From Anomaloglossus baeobatrachus (Eukaryota; Chordata; Amphibia; Anura; Aromobatidae), in NCBI RefSeq assembly GCF_048569485.1, contig NC_134354.1, forward strand, positions 448,570,230 to 448,634,229: a stretch of DNA of 64,000 nucleotides, in the 5' to 3' direction. The position numbers and the translations under genes were made by a program. Position 1 is the stretch's first letter, and each line of letters starts with the position of its first letter. Shown here piece after piece: positions 43,243 to 55,700 of the stretch. Below the pieces are notes generated by a model. The model was not told the DNA's origin and did not search any database. It saw only the letters and a program-made list of their open reading frames with translations.

Positions 43243-44421
43243 GAGCCACATGTCACCAGGGCAGCTGAAAGAGTTGGATACAGCGCCAGAAGATGGCGCT
43301 TCTATGAAAGCGCCATTTTCTGGCGCGGTTGCAGACTGCAATTCGCAGCAGGGGTGCCCAGAAATCTTGGGCACCCTGCGCTGCGGATTCCAATCCCCAG
43401 CTGCCAAGTTGTACCTGGCTGGACACAAAAAAAGCCCACGTCATTTTTTTTTTTTAATTATTTTATGAAATTCGTGAAATAATTAAAAAAAAAAAGGGCT
43501 TCCCTATATTTTTGGTTCCCAGCCGGGTACAAATAGGCAGCTGGGGGTTGGGGGCATCCCGTAGCTGCCTGTTGTATCTGGCTAGGATACAAAAAGATGG
43601 CGAAGCCCACGTAATTTTTTTTTGGGGGGGGGGCAAAAAACTCCTGCATACAGTCCTGGATGGAGTATGCTGAGCCTTGTAGTTCTGAAGCTGCTGTCTG
43701 CTGTCTGTCTGTATGGAAGAGAGCAGACAGCAGCTGCAGAACTACAAGGTTCAGCATGCTGCATCCAGGGCTGTATGCTGGAGGGAGAGACAGGGGGAGC
43801 AGAACTACAAGGCTCAGCATGCTCCATTCACTAGTGTATTCAGGGAGCAGACAGCAGCTGCAGAACTAAAAGGCTCAGCTTGCTGCATCCAGGACTGTAT
43901 GCTGGAAGGAGAGACAGGGGGAGCAGAACTACAAGGCTCAGCATGCTCCATTCACTAGTGTATGCAGGAGAGCAGACAGCAGCTACAGAACTACAAGGCT
44001 CAGCATACTCCATCCAGGACTGTATGCAGGAGTTTTTTGCCCACCAAAAAAATGACGTGGGCTTCGCCATATTTTTGTATGCTAGCCAGGTACAGAAGGC
44101 AGGTATGGCTGCCCCCAACCCCAGCTGCCTATTTGTACCCGGCTGGGAACTAAAAATATAAGGAAGCCCTTTCTTTAATTATTTCATGAATTTCATGAAA
44201 TAATTAAAAAAAAAAAACGACATGGGCTTCGCCCAATTTTTGTGTCCAGCCTGGTACAACTAGGCAGCTGGGGATTGGCATCCGCAGCACAGGTTCGCAG
44301 GAGCTTTCTGGGCCCCTCTGCTGCGAACTGCAGTCTGCAGCCGCCCCAGAAAAGTTTCATAGAAGCACCATCATCTGTCACTGTATACGACTCTTCCAGC
44401 AGCCCTGATGCCGGGTGGCTT
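43243..44421. repeat. Large foldback, arms about 415 bp
   Basis: The left arm (about 43243-43660) starts at AGCCACATGTCACC and the right arm (about 44010-44421) ends in the matching complement. Both contain the GGGCTTC-CTTATTTTTAGTTCCCAGC type block. The centre (43700-43990) has three direct copies of a 95-bp unit with GCAGAACTACAAGGCTCAGC. Confidence 0.85.
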
Positions 44422-45559
44422 TCTGGGTAATAAAGGGTTAATACTAGCTTTGTTTTACTAGCTAGTATTAAGCCAGAGATTCTTAATGTCAGGCAAGTTT
44501 GACCCGGCCATTAAGAATCTCTAATAAAGGGTTAAAAAAAGACACCACACAGAGAAAAAATACTTTAATAGAAATAAATACACAGACACACTTAGAGACT
44601 CCATGTTTATTACTCCCTCTCACCCCTCCATGATCCTGGTCTTCTGTTTTATTTCTCCCTCAACCCATGCAGCTCTGCTAAATCACAGCACTGCATGGGA
44701 GGAAGACGCTGCTGCTCCCGTGCAGTCTAATCCCTCAGTGAGTGAGCAGAGGCTGGGGGTTGTAAGCGGTGACGTCACCACTGCCACCATTGCAATAGTA
44801 ATCTGACAGGCGGGTTACTATAGCAACGGTGATCTCCGATCACCTGATTCCCGGTGCCGCTATTCACCGGCTGTGGCATCCAGTCCCTGCATGTGGGCTG
44901 ACTCTGTAAAGAGCGCCGACATGCAGGAACGGGGAGCCAAACATGTGCCCAAGCATCTCGCGGGTACACGGAGATGCTCAAACGAGCACCGCGTACCGGA
45001 GAGATGCACTGACAGGATCTAGCATGACGTCTAGCCATGTGACCAGTCTGTAGCCAATGAGATAATACACACGTGACTGGTCACATGCTATGACATCACG
45101 GAAGGTCCTATCATCAGTGCTGGTTACCGGGAGGGCGAAAAGATGATCGGAAGTTAAAGCGGCGGGAAACAGTCTGCAGGACGCATCGCGGGGACCTGTA
45201 AGTATAATGGCAATGTTTATTAACTGTATGTGTACATGTATAATGTGCTTGTATGTGTTTTTTTTTGCCTGCCATTGTTTTCAATGGGGTTCGAAGGTGT
45301 TCGTCGAACGTTCGCCAAACACACCCGCCGTTCGATGAACCGAACTCGAACACTAGGGGGGTGGCTCATCTCCACCAGAGACTGACGTGTAATTATTGCC
45401 ACCCTTCCATCCGTCGAAGATGAGGAAACAGCAAGGAGAAATGGGGCCGATCTCGAAGGTAACGGCTGATACCTACAGTACAAATGGGAGACGCATACAC
45501 ACATTCACATTATCTAAAGCAGGGGAACGCACTGTCGGCCATCACCTGACGCCCCTCTT

Positions 45560-46900
45560 CATAAGAGCTGCAAACCTACGTTGGGATGGTTGGAGCGTTT
45601 GTACATGGTCCTCACAGCAGCACTCTATACACTTAATAGTAATTTTACAGTCTTTAGCAAAGTGATCAGTAGAAGAACAACATCTGAAACACACCCTAAA
45701 TTTCTTTAGAAGCACATTGCGTTCCTGTAGGTTTTCCTTTCTTAAGACAATGCACTTTAGGGGATGTGGCTTATGAATGGGACACAGTCAACTAGGATTT
45801 TCAATCTTTTCACTTTGATTGCTCTTGTCCATAGCTGATATAGGCGTGGCAAGAATATCAGTATTTTTCACTGACACTGGACCTCTCCAGTTGTTATGCT
45901 TGATAAACTCACAGAAGTTGGAAAATGGGGGAAGAGAGTCATACTTTTCTCTTTTTTATCTTGGAACAAGTGTGGTCCACATTTCTTGAATATTGTACAG
46001 CAGCTTAGAAACTATTGAGATCAGGTAGGCGAGTGTCTGCGTTGGCTAGCTAGAGCTCCAACAGTAGGTCACTGAGCTCTTGGAATTTTGAACGATCCTT
46101 ACTAGACATTTTTGGAAAATCCTGTAGTCACTTGAGCAGTGCATTCTCTATGGATTCAGGACATGACAAAGCTTTGTTCTAGTCTCTCCCGTGCAGCCAT
46201 GAGACCTGCAACTGGTTTACTGATGCGGACAGATCTTAGTCTGTTGATATGCTCTGTGGACTGTTGCCTAAGCCTCCCGATCAGCAGATCAAGCTCTTCT
46301 GCAGCCGTAATGTTGTGGTCAGTAATAACGGTTCTAAGGGCATATGTTCAGCCTCTATAGTTGTCAGGTTGATCATCGAACATTGTGAGACCAGTCTTAG
46401 TAAGTTCTCAGCAATCCATGTACTTTGCAAAGTCTGACATATCATATTTCTCTGATTTTGAAAAGACAAATGCTGGTTGAGCAGTGTTATTCATATGGTT
46501 TCTAGCATCTTGACCTGGAAACTCAGGAAGGTATGGGACGGCAAAGGTATTTAGTCCAGTAACTTTTTTAATGTACTAAGTTTCTGCCACAAGTGGAACT
46601 GGGACTTTGTGGCTATCTGGACAACGATGACTTGCTGGCATATTGGCTGCAATCGGTCATCTGTGTGTTGAATTTTCTGAGGTGCAAGGGTCTGGAACAC
46701 TCTGGTCAGAGAAGGAAGTTCAAGATAATGAATTGGCCGTGCAGAGTACTCACACTGAATGCAGGCTGTTATGGAAGGAGCTACATTCTGTTGCTTTGTA
46801 GAAATGTCTGTACTGTGAGAATCAGTGGTAGGAATCAGGGGTGCACTATTTTGGCTTATTATCAAATAGTCTCTTGTTTGCTTGTTTGCATTCATTTCAC
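45560..46900 (-). pseudogene. BEL/Pao-type gag fossil
   Basis: On the minus strand, sequence near 45700-45560 reads as a zinc-knuckle region of BEL/Pao type: FRVCFRCCSSTDHFAKDC followed by KCIECC and HVQTLQPSQRRFAAL. Upstream in element direction (near 46100) is KDRSKFQELSDLLLELQLAN, a segment characteristic of BEL gag proteins. More weakly coding sequence extends to about 46900. The element is broken, with many breaks, and old. No LTRs are securely identified. Confidence 0.7.
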
Positions 46901-46903
46901 TTA

Positions 46904-47706
46904 GGCTGCTTTCACACTACGTTTTTTTAACATGCGTCATGAACGTTTTTTTGCTGCAAAAGCGGATCCTGCATTTACAGCAAAAAAACGCATGCAAACG
47001 CATGTATTATTTTGCAGGATCCTGTCACTTTAAGTTTATGGGCGGGCATTGGAGTCATGTGATCGGGAGTGAGGGGAACTGAACGTGAAAGACTGGGAGC
47101 CGGCTTCTGACAACTGTGGAGTCTCGTAACCAAGGTAAACATCGGGTAACTTGCTTGGATACACGATATTTACATTGGTTACGAGCGTCTGCAGCTGCTA
47201 GGAGCCGGCTCCCTGCTCACGTAACCAAGATAAACATTGGGTAACTAAGACCGCGGTTACCCGATGTTTACCTTGATTACGAGCGTCCTCCGCTCTCAGG
47301 TGGGGGAGAGTGGAGAGAGAGGGAGGTGGAGGGAGGAGGAGGGATCGAGGTGGAAGAGAGGGAGGGGGAGGTGGAGAGAGGGACTGATCACCCGAGGCTG
47401 GTTTCTGTGCATGCTCAGTAGAGCAAGCAGGATCCTGTCTAACAGCATGCCAGCGTTCACATGCGTTTGCATGCTGTTTAGTCAGGATCCAGCAATTTGC
47501 AGTATTTGGAAGTAGCGTTTTTGAAAAAAGTTAAAAAACTGCAAGTCGCTGGATCCTTACTATAACGCACGCAAACGCAGGTGAACGCATGTTGACGCGA
47601 GTCCATTGCAAATGCATTGAAATGAAAACGCATTTGCACTGGATCCGTTTTTGCGTTAAAAAAACGTTCATGACGGATGTTAAAAAAACGTAGTGTGAAA
47701 GCAGCC
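46904..47706. mobile_element. PIF/Harbinger-type MITE, 803 bp (family B)
   Basis: Inverted termini GGCTGCTTTCACACTACG and CGTAGTGTGAAAGCAGCC have TTA copies at 46901-46903 and 47707-47709. An internal inverted repeat at 47125-47290 pairs AACCAAGGTAAACATCGGGT with its partner. No ORF. Confidence 0.88.
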
Positions 47707-47960
47707 TTACACTGATGTTGTCTTTTTGACTCCCACTGATAGCTTGTTCCCGGACGTTTGCAATGGCTATTCCTCCTATACAGCCTCTATTTCTGCTCTT
47801 TTGTGTACTGCCAACTGTGTTTTCCTGCATTTTTCTCAATTACAATTCAGTCTTTTGCACAAATGCAGTTTGTATCTTAGTAGCCTCTCCTTCTGCATGT
47901 GCTCTTATGAACTGCAAGATGATGCCTCTAATATTTGTGCAATTCTTACCTCTGTCTTGA

Positions 47961-48518
47961 GCCTCTTTTACACGTCAGTGAAAAACACAGATGTGTACGT
48001 ATGTCCCTCCGTGTGCTGTGATTTTGTCACACGTGATCTCCATGTGCTATCTGTGATAATACATGGAGATCTACTCACCTTTCCATGCTCCTGCTGTCCC
48101 TGGTGCTGATATCTCCGGCTCTTCTATGTCCGGCCGCTATCTTTCTCACCACCGCAGCTACTTCCGGGTCGTCTGTGCAGTGCATATTAATGAGAATAAT
48201 TAGCCGTATTTGAAGCAGGAGACAGCAGCGGCTAGAGACAGCAGCTTTTTATTTTAAATGTACGTGTTTTTCTGGTACGTGTTTCATGGATCCCACCACT
48301 GTGTGGTTTGTAGGACATCAGTGATGTAAAAAAAAAAATGGACTTGTCTCCGTGCAGAGCACACGGACACGCGTGTACTCCGCACAGAAACATGTCAGTG
48401 AAAAATCACTGATGTGTTTGCAGACCCATTGATTTTAATGGGTCTGCATACGTCCGTGATTCTGGTACGTGAAAAAACAGTAACATATGTACCAGAATCA
48501 CTGTCATGTGAAAGAGGC
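47961..48518. mobile_element. MITE with GCCTCTTTTACACG termini (family C)
   Basis: Termini GCCTCTTTTACACGTCAGTG and CACTGTCATGTGAAAGAGGC are inverted. Internal hairpins pair GATTCTGGTAC with GTACCAGAATC. Related to the degraded copy at 13069-13560. Confidence 0.8.
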
Positions 48519-49310
48519 CTTAGACATAAGTTCGCATACTATGCTGTCTCTTTCAGAATTAAGGTAGGTAAGAAATTTGAATTTGTTCTAGAGAATCCTT
48601 TGTATTGCGTTTCTTTAGAGTGCTAACAATTCTCTGGCTTTTCTTTGTATAAAGCTCATGTGCTGCACACAATAGTTATAGAACTGTCAGTGTTAAAAAC
48701 CAAAAGGTGGGTTTACAAAATACTAACAATATAATAAAAATGTAAATTTAGATTTTTAGGAGTAAAACAGTAATAATGTAGTGACATGACAAGAATCTGC
48801 ACAACTAATCATATGCTAAATAGTTGCATGTCAAATTTATGTATAAGATAGCCAAGATGATTATCTATAAAATTATGGTAGTCTCACACTCAAAGCTGTA
48901 CTGGATGGTGAGATATGGAGCCTGAAAGTCAAACGTTCAAAACATTGTTACCCTTTTACTCATTAGTTTATATACAGAGCTCATACATGCAGAAATATGT
49001 ATACATAGAGCACATACAGACATGCAAACAAAGAGAACGTACATGCAGACATGCATACACAGCTTCTATGGAGTTAATTTTCAAAAATGACAAATACGCA
49101 GAACAAAAATAGAAAACTTGTGCTGAAGCGTATGTGTTTCTTGTGCCTTTGGAACAGTTGTGATGAAAGCAGTTATTACAAAATGAAACAATGGCCTCTC
49201 AGATTGGAGCACACAGTTGGTCCGTACAATGTACACAATAAATCATTGGTCAATCCACTTCAAGTTTATCTTCCACCACTTTTCACTTTCCACCACTGGG
49301 TTTAACAAAA
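48519..49310. other. Unassigned stretch
   Basis: AT-rich, looks single-copy. ACATGCAGA-type short repeats occur at 48985-49070. I see no gene. Confidence 0.4.
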
Positions 49311-49311
49311 A

Positions 49312-49990
49312 AGTTTCTAGTTGCAATTGATCATGATGGAAATGGTATCTAGTATTTGGAGAAGTTTAGCACACTGAAATTTGAGGCTGAACTAAAGGTC
49401 GGAATTTTTATTGGCCCCAAAATCAACATTCCAATGCATGATGACTAGTGATGAGCTCGCTCGCCACTGTTTGTTACTTAATCGAGCATCGGTTTTCAGC
49501 CACGATTCGAGTACAGAGTACGGAAGTCATTGGGAAACATGAGCATTTTCAAACTCAGTTGCATGAGGCTCAACTGAGTAATGATCTGTGGCGAGCATGC
49601 TCACTCAACACTGATGATGACACATACAGAACAAAACTCAACCCTCTGGAACGTGCAGCTTGCGACACATTTGTACTTATAGTGCAGAACAACTTTGGGA
49701 ATAGAAGATTTGAAAACTATGCTGAACAAATAGACATGCTTAAAGCATATGAACAGCTTGGCTGCCGAATGCCATTGAAAATGCATTTCTTACATTCCCA
49801 TCTTGACTTTTTCCACCGAATTTGAGACACGTAAATGACAAACATAGAGAGAGGTTCCATAAAGATATTTCTACAATGGAGAACAGATATCAAGGCTGCT
49901 GGAATCCCAACATTATGGAGAACTACTGTTTGTTATTGCAAATAGCAAATATGACTGCTCTCAAAGGCAAAATGAGATGCTTGAATCACT
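49312..49990 (+). pseudogene. Transposon-associated conserved protein fragment
   Basis: Segments read VGIFIGPKINI (about 49410), then ENYAEQIDMLKAYEQLGCRM and PLKMHFLHSHLDFF (about 49720-49815), then ERFHKDISTMENRYQGCWN (about 49850). This order (GxFIGPQI, LGCxMSLKxHFLHSHLDFFP, GERFHQDIxxMExRYQGxW) recurs in many animal genomes as transposon-linked protein fragments. I cannot fix the superfamily. The copy is interrupted by a small MITE and by frame changes. Confidence 0.7.
49440..49612. mobile_element. Small MITE inserted in the conserved fragment
   Basis: AGTGATGAGCTCGCTCGCC at the left and GGCGAGCATGCTCACTCA at the right form imperfect inverted ends. Coding similarity stops at one side and resumes at the other. 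Confidence 0.55.
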
Positions 49991-51074
49991 TATAACAGTA
50001 CTGGGTCTTGCTCAAGTAAGACTTTTAAACTGGAATACGAGACTTTTTGAAATGTTGTTATCCCATTAAATTTTCTTATACGGTTTACCCCGATAACAGG
50101 TGTAAAACTCGTTCTGTATAAAATTATTCAATACGTTCCAAGTGCTTCATTAATTTGGGCAAACTTGTGCATAACATAACTTCCTGACGTGTTACAACAA
50201 TTTTGACTTCGGATTTGGAATATGCACATTCGGTTTAGTATAGGACACTTGGTATTTGTCCAGTAGCTGGGGGTTGTGCTATGAATCAACTAGTGCTAAA
50301 ACCTTCATTATAAGTAAACAACAGCACACAGTGTGATAAGTGACACATTGCCAAATTCTGTGTTTTATCCCCTACAGTAAGATGTCTTCCGATTACAAAG
50401 AATAAACCTGCTGACAGATACCCATTAACCAAAGATGTACAGAAGATGAACATTAAATTATGATGGGTGTCTCAGTACTACCTAGATAGAAGAAGGAAGC
50501 GGTTACCTACTTCAAAGACAAACTACAGGGGGGCAGACAGGACAAATTTCAAAAACCAAACCAAATTACACAGCAGTATAACAGCAATAATTCAACACAA
50601 TACCGTATAATTCCCAATTTGTGTGATATAACAAAATGGATGAGAGAAAAACTATTTTTTTGATTGTCTAGTCAGTCAACCAATCTGATTGGCTGCTGCA
50701 CAGTGTGACTCTCACCTTTCTACCCCATTATTTTCTGCCTTGTCCTTCTCCTTATTCTTAGCTTAAAAGGAAATCTGTCAGTTTATTCTAAACACACCAA
50801 AACTGATTGCATATGTGTGTAGGTTCTAAATACAGAAGTGAAACCATACCTTTATTTATCAAAAACACAGTTTTGTTGAAAAGAAATCCATGTTAGAACT
50901 GATATGCAGTAAATTAACCTGAAAGTGTCCTGGGTGGAGCAGAGGACTACCAACACGTGAGTTTGCAGGTCCATTCTTAGCCTAGCTCCACCCTCCGTTA
51001 GGTGAATGACGTTCTGCAGCAATGCTCTTAATGACTTAGTGGAGGGCAGAGTTAGGCTAAAATTGGAGCTGAGA
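49991..51074. other. Unassigned stretch
   Basis: AT-rich DNA. GCTTAAAAGGAAATCTGTCAG near 50759 resembles the frog-type MITE terminus at 1842. No gene. Confidence 0.4.
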
Positions 51075-51715
51075 AGCCAGGCAGAAGAAGTGCTCAGTCC
51101 AACCCCGGCAGAAGAAGTACTCAGTCCAACCCAGGCAAAAGACGTGCTCAGTCCCACCTAGGCAGAAGAAGTGCTCAGTCTTAACCAGGCAGAAGTGTTC
51201 AGTTCCACCCAGACAGAAGTACTCAGTTCCAACCAGGCAGAAGAAGTGCTCAGCCCAACCCTGGCAGAAGTGCTCAGTCTCACCAAGGCAGAAGAAGTGC
51301 TCAGTCCAACCCAGGCAGAAGAAGTGCTCCGTCCCAGCCAGAAGATGTGCTCAGTCCAACCTAGGCAGAATAAGTGCTCAGTCCCACCCAAGCAGAAGAA
51401 GTGCTCAGTCCCACCCAGGTAGAAGAAGTGCTCCGTCCCAGCCAGGCAGAAGACGTGCTCAGTCCAACCTAGGCAGAATAAGTGCTTATTCCCAGCCAAG
51501 CAGAAGAAGTGCTCAGTCCCCCCCAGGCAGAAGTGCTCAGTCCCACCCAGGCAGAAGAAGTGCTCAGTCATACCCAGGCAGAAGAAGTGCTTAGTCACAC
51601 CCAGGCAGAAGAAGTGCTCAGTCACACCCAGGCAGAAGAAGTGCTTAGTCACACCCCGGCAGAAGAAGTGCTCAGTCTCACCCAGCCAGAAGAAGTGCTC
51701 AGTCACACCCAGAGC
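51075..51715 (+). repeat. 27-bp minisatellite (CCCACCCAGGCAGAAGAAGTGCTCAGT)
   Basis: About 23 units of CAGGCAGAAGAAGTGCTCAG follow each other with small changes. Because 27 is a multiple of three, both strands stay open: PTQAEEVLS repeats on plus, STSSAWVGL or EHFFCLGVT repeats on minus. No sign of selection for coding is visible. Confidence 0.93.
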
Positions 51716-51783
51716 TCTTGTATTCACTTCTAAAAACTCTGTCCCCTCTGTTAGTATTCTCTCCCCTAGCTAGATGTCAGTGA

Positions 51784-51973
51784 AGGGTGCTTTACACGCT
51801 GCAACATCGCTAGCGATGTAACACGCCAGATCGCACACACGATTTGCCGAGATCGCACATGTGACCGGCGCTAAAAAATGACCTATGTGCGATCTCGGCA
51901 AATCTTACCTGCGATGTGGCGTGTCACATTGCTAACGAGATCGCTAGCGATTTCGCAGCGTGTAAAGCACCCT
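51784..51973. mobile_element. PIF/Harbinger-type MITE, family A, short form (copy 7)
   Basis: The 190-bp copy has inverted termini AGGGTGCTTTACACGCTGC and GCAGCGTGTAAAGCACCCT, TGA on the left and TTAA on the right. It is an internally shortened relative whose remaining centre is also palindromic (GATTTGCCGAGATCGCACA). Confidence 0.85.
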
Positions 51974-52560
51974 TAAGACTCCTTCTATTCAGATGCAATT
52001 ATTGATCTGCAGAATACAGATTGTATCTCAATGAAAATTCAGACCAGGGCTCTAGAAAACCAAATGTTTTTGCACTACAACTGGACTGAAATCTACAATA
52101 TCCATTATTCAGTCAACAAACAACTGTAAAGAATACTATAACGTAGGGTTCTTTCATGGTTTGAACTCCTACTTTGTTCATCAAACCCAGAGAGCAAAAT
52201 AACAATACAAATCATTTTTCATTAGACATATTTTCATTCCATTTTAAAGCCCTCTTCTCAAGTGTAAATGTTTATCCATCACAGACATTGATGACAATCG
52301 GCATTTAGCTTCTGCAAATTTTTTTTTTCTTTTTTTAATAGAATGGTTTCTTACTCTCTTTTAGTAAATATTCCTGTGTTTTATAATTTTCTATCAAGCT
52401 CTGACAGGCACATATATTGTCTTCTGCACATACACAATGCATGTAAACATCACAACCTTGACATGTATTTCACTTGTACAATATGATTAGATGTTTGCAG
52501 ATGGATATTTTTACAAAAGTGCATAATATGAATTTTGACATCAACTAAATGCATATTTTT
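51974..52560. other. Unassigned stretch
   Basis: AT-rich DNA with no recognised feature. Confidence 0.45.
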
Positions 52561-52705
52561 TCTTAACGTTATTTATTTTACTCACTTCTATAGCGCTATT
52601 TAGTCCAGAGCGCTTTACAGTCGTGATCGTCATTGTTCCCATTGGGGCTCACAATCTATATTCACTATCAGTATGTCTTTGGAGTGTGGGAGGAAACCGG
52701 AACCT
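52561..52705 (+). repeat. Dispersed repeat split by the L1 element, left part
   Basis: CACTTCTATAGCGC, CCCATTGGGGCTCACAATCT and GTGTGGGAGGAAACC belong to a widely dispersed vertebrate repeat whose next block, GGAGGAAACCCACGCAAACA, resumes at 56280. Class not assigned. Confidence 0.65.
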
Positions 52706-55700
52706 TGAACGCGGGTGGGGATACATCACCAACGACGGTCTGGGAGGCCCACAAATGTGTTATTCGAGGGGTTCTCATACAGCAAGGGGCAAGAAGAAAG
52801 AGGGAAAGGGAACTAGAGGTCAACAGACTGCTAACACAGCTGAGAGATCTGGAGACACAACATAAGCAAATGCCCTCGGCGGAGGTGGGGGGAACCTTAT
52901 TCAAAGTCCGGGACGAGCTACGGACACTACTCAACAGCAAGGCAAAAGGGGTCCTCAATAGATGCCGTAGACATTTTTATGAATACGGGAACAAGTGTAG
53001 CAAGACATTAGCGAGAGCACTCAGACAACAACAGGCGACAACCTTTATATCAAAAATTTCCCCTACACACCCTCAGGGATCAATATTACATTCTTCGGCA
53101 GAAATTGCGGAGACGTTCCAAAAATTCTATGCATCCTTATATAATTTAGAGACACATGACCCCACTTTGTCAAAATCATCTATTAAAAGTAAAATTTCAG
53201 AGTACATCAGAGAAGCAAAAATGCCGCGGTTGACAGACTCCGAGATAGCCGCATTGGAAACTCCAATTTCAAATCAAGAGCTGGTGGACGCAATAGGGTC
53301 ATCCAAATCGGGAAAGGCACCTGGGCCTGATGGACTCCCCCTCGTATACTACAAAAAACTTAAGGAGATTATATCCCCACACCTCCTGTCAGCCTTTAAT
53401 TCTAGGGCTTCAGAGGGCTCAACTCCCAATGCAGATTCATTGAGAGCACACATCACGGTAATACCTAAGATGGGGAAAGACCCAACACAATGTGCTAGCT
53501 ATCGCCCGATATCCCTGTTGAATGTGGATACAAAATTATTTGCTAAAATCCTTGCAAGCAGGCTGGCACCTCTGATCTCTCAAATAATCCACCCAGATCA
53601 GGCAGGGTTTATGGCGGGTCGTGAGGCACGTGATAACACAGTTAAGGCCATTAATTTGATATATAAAGCTAAAAGTGGGGGTCTACCCTCTATCCTGCTG
53701 TCAACTGATGCCGAAAAGGCTTTTGATAGAGTGGATTGGACCTTTATGTAAGCCACGCTCGGGTGTCTGGGGTTGGGAAGTGGAATGATGGGTTGGATCA
53801 TGTCTTTATACTCGGTACCCTCGGCGAAAGTCCGAGTGAATGGGATTCTGTCGGACCCATTTAAAATATCTAATGGCACCCGTCAGGGATGTCCGCTGTC
53901 TCCCTTAATCTTCATCTTGACGCTAGAACCCTTCCTCAGACACGTACGAGCCAACTCAGATATTGCGGGTATTGGGGTGGGCCATGTTACGCACAAAGTA
54001 GCTGCATATGCGGACGATCTCCTGTTTTTCGTTTCAGCCCCCAAGATCTCCCTGCCCAACTTAATGAGGGAATTCCGGAGATACTCCAGTTTATCAAATT
54101 TCAAGATAAATTTCACGAAATCTGAGGCCCTTAACATAAATCTCTCATCCAAAGAGGTGGAAGAGTTGAAGGGATCGTTTAATTTCCGATGGGCATCCCA
54201 ATCTCTAAATTACCTGGGGATACGGCTGACTGGGGATATCGGTCTGCTCTACTCTCAGAATTTCCCGTCTCTGCTGTCTTCCATTAGGCGAGACTGTGAC
54301 AGATGGGGGAAATCATTATTCTCTTGGTTTGGCAGAAGCCAGATTTACAAAATGAATATTTTACCTAGAATTCTATATCTACTGCAAGCGCTCCCAATCA
54401 AAATACCCTCAGGATTTTTCAAATCTCTGGAGTCCATTCAGTCCTCCTTCATTTGGGCAGGTAAATCGGTACGAATAAAAAGAGCTATTTTGCACAGGAC
54501 CAAGTGTAGCGGGGGGATTGGGCTGCCAGACATGAGAAGGTATCATTTAGCAGGTCATCTAACTAGAATGATTGATTGGTGCAGGAACGGGTCTCAAAAG
54601 GCTTGGATACAAATTGAACAGTCCTTTTCCCCAATTCCCCTCAACAAATTGCCATGGGTGCTCTCGGAGGCCCCTGCAAGCTTGAAAACACATCCAACTA
54701 TCGGGTCAACTGTGAAATACTGTAATACGGGGAAGGTGCAATCAGAAATGTTACCCAGGCAATCGAGCTTGACGCCAATCCTGAGCCATCCTGCCTTTGA
54801 GCCAGGCAGAGCGGATCCAGTTTTTCAGTCTTGGGTTCGGGGCGGGGTGGATCGGGTAGAGGACTTTGGAAACCGGGACACCTGGCCGTCGGTAGAGGGA
54901 TTGGCAGCTAAACAGGATCCCAGCTCACTTGGTCATTGGAGATGCTTGCAACTGGCACACTTTTTCAGTAGCCTTCCAGCCAGATCACTCTTTCAGCGAC
55001 CCAAGACACAGTTTGAACAAATATGTATGGGACCAGGCACGATACGGCATTCTCTTTCGGCAGTATATTCGCTCTTATCTTCGCCCCCGGACCAACAAAT
55101 CCCCCCTTTTGCTTCACAGTGGGAACGGGATCTGGGAATCCAGCTGACACCAACACAGTGGGAAAGGGTCTTCAGATTGGCGCACACATCCTCCATCAGC
55201 TCCAGGTTTCAAGAGGCTAGCTACAAGCTGCTAACCAGATGGTACAGAGTACCTTCGAGGTTACATGCGATGTTCCCAACGGTTGATCCCATGTGCTGGC
55301 GGTGTGGCACAGCAGAGGGCAACATTCTACACGTGTTCTGGGAATGTGAGGCGATCCGGCCCTTCTGGAGGGGAGTGTCTGATATCATTTCACGGGTGAC
55401 GGGTGGAGAGGAGGAATTGGGACCTACTGCCGCCCTGTTACATCACTGCAGGACTTCTGAAAAAATATACAAAAAATCTCTGAGGAAATTCCTCATCATG
55501 GCGGCGAGAGTGTGCATCCCAGAGAGATGGAGGAGCACGGCACCCCCCTCGCTGGTTCAATGGATCAATAAGGTCAATGACCTCATGTATATGGAGGATC
55601 TAACTTCATCATTACACAACTCATATGAGAAATTTTGGGCCACGTGGAGGGAGTGGATGGACTTCCAGCACTCGGAGGACTATGGTGCTCTGGTGGGCAG

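Larger units (their letters stand above)
41253..45373. mobile_element. 4.1-kb TIR element with 10-bp target duplication (MULE-like)
   Basis: ACCAGAGACT is repeated exactly at 41243-41252 and 45374-45383. The ends are inverted: AGAGATGAG on the left and CTCATCTCC on the right, followed inward by TTCG/CGAA-rich motifs (GTTCGAATC left, GAACTCGAAC right). A 9-11 bp duplication is typical of Mutator-like elements, hence the tentative class. The interior is a mosaic: a core module (41440-42240), a CT microsatellite, a tRNA-like sequence and a large foldback. No transposase is seen. Confidence 0.75.

Noticed and set aside
51158-51727. 189-codon EHFFCLGVT-repeat ORF, looked at as a repeat protein or CRISPR-like array
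   Set aside because: It is a minisatellite without spacers between units, open on both strands. CRISPR would need unique spacers and is not expected in a vertebrate.
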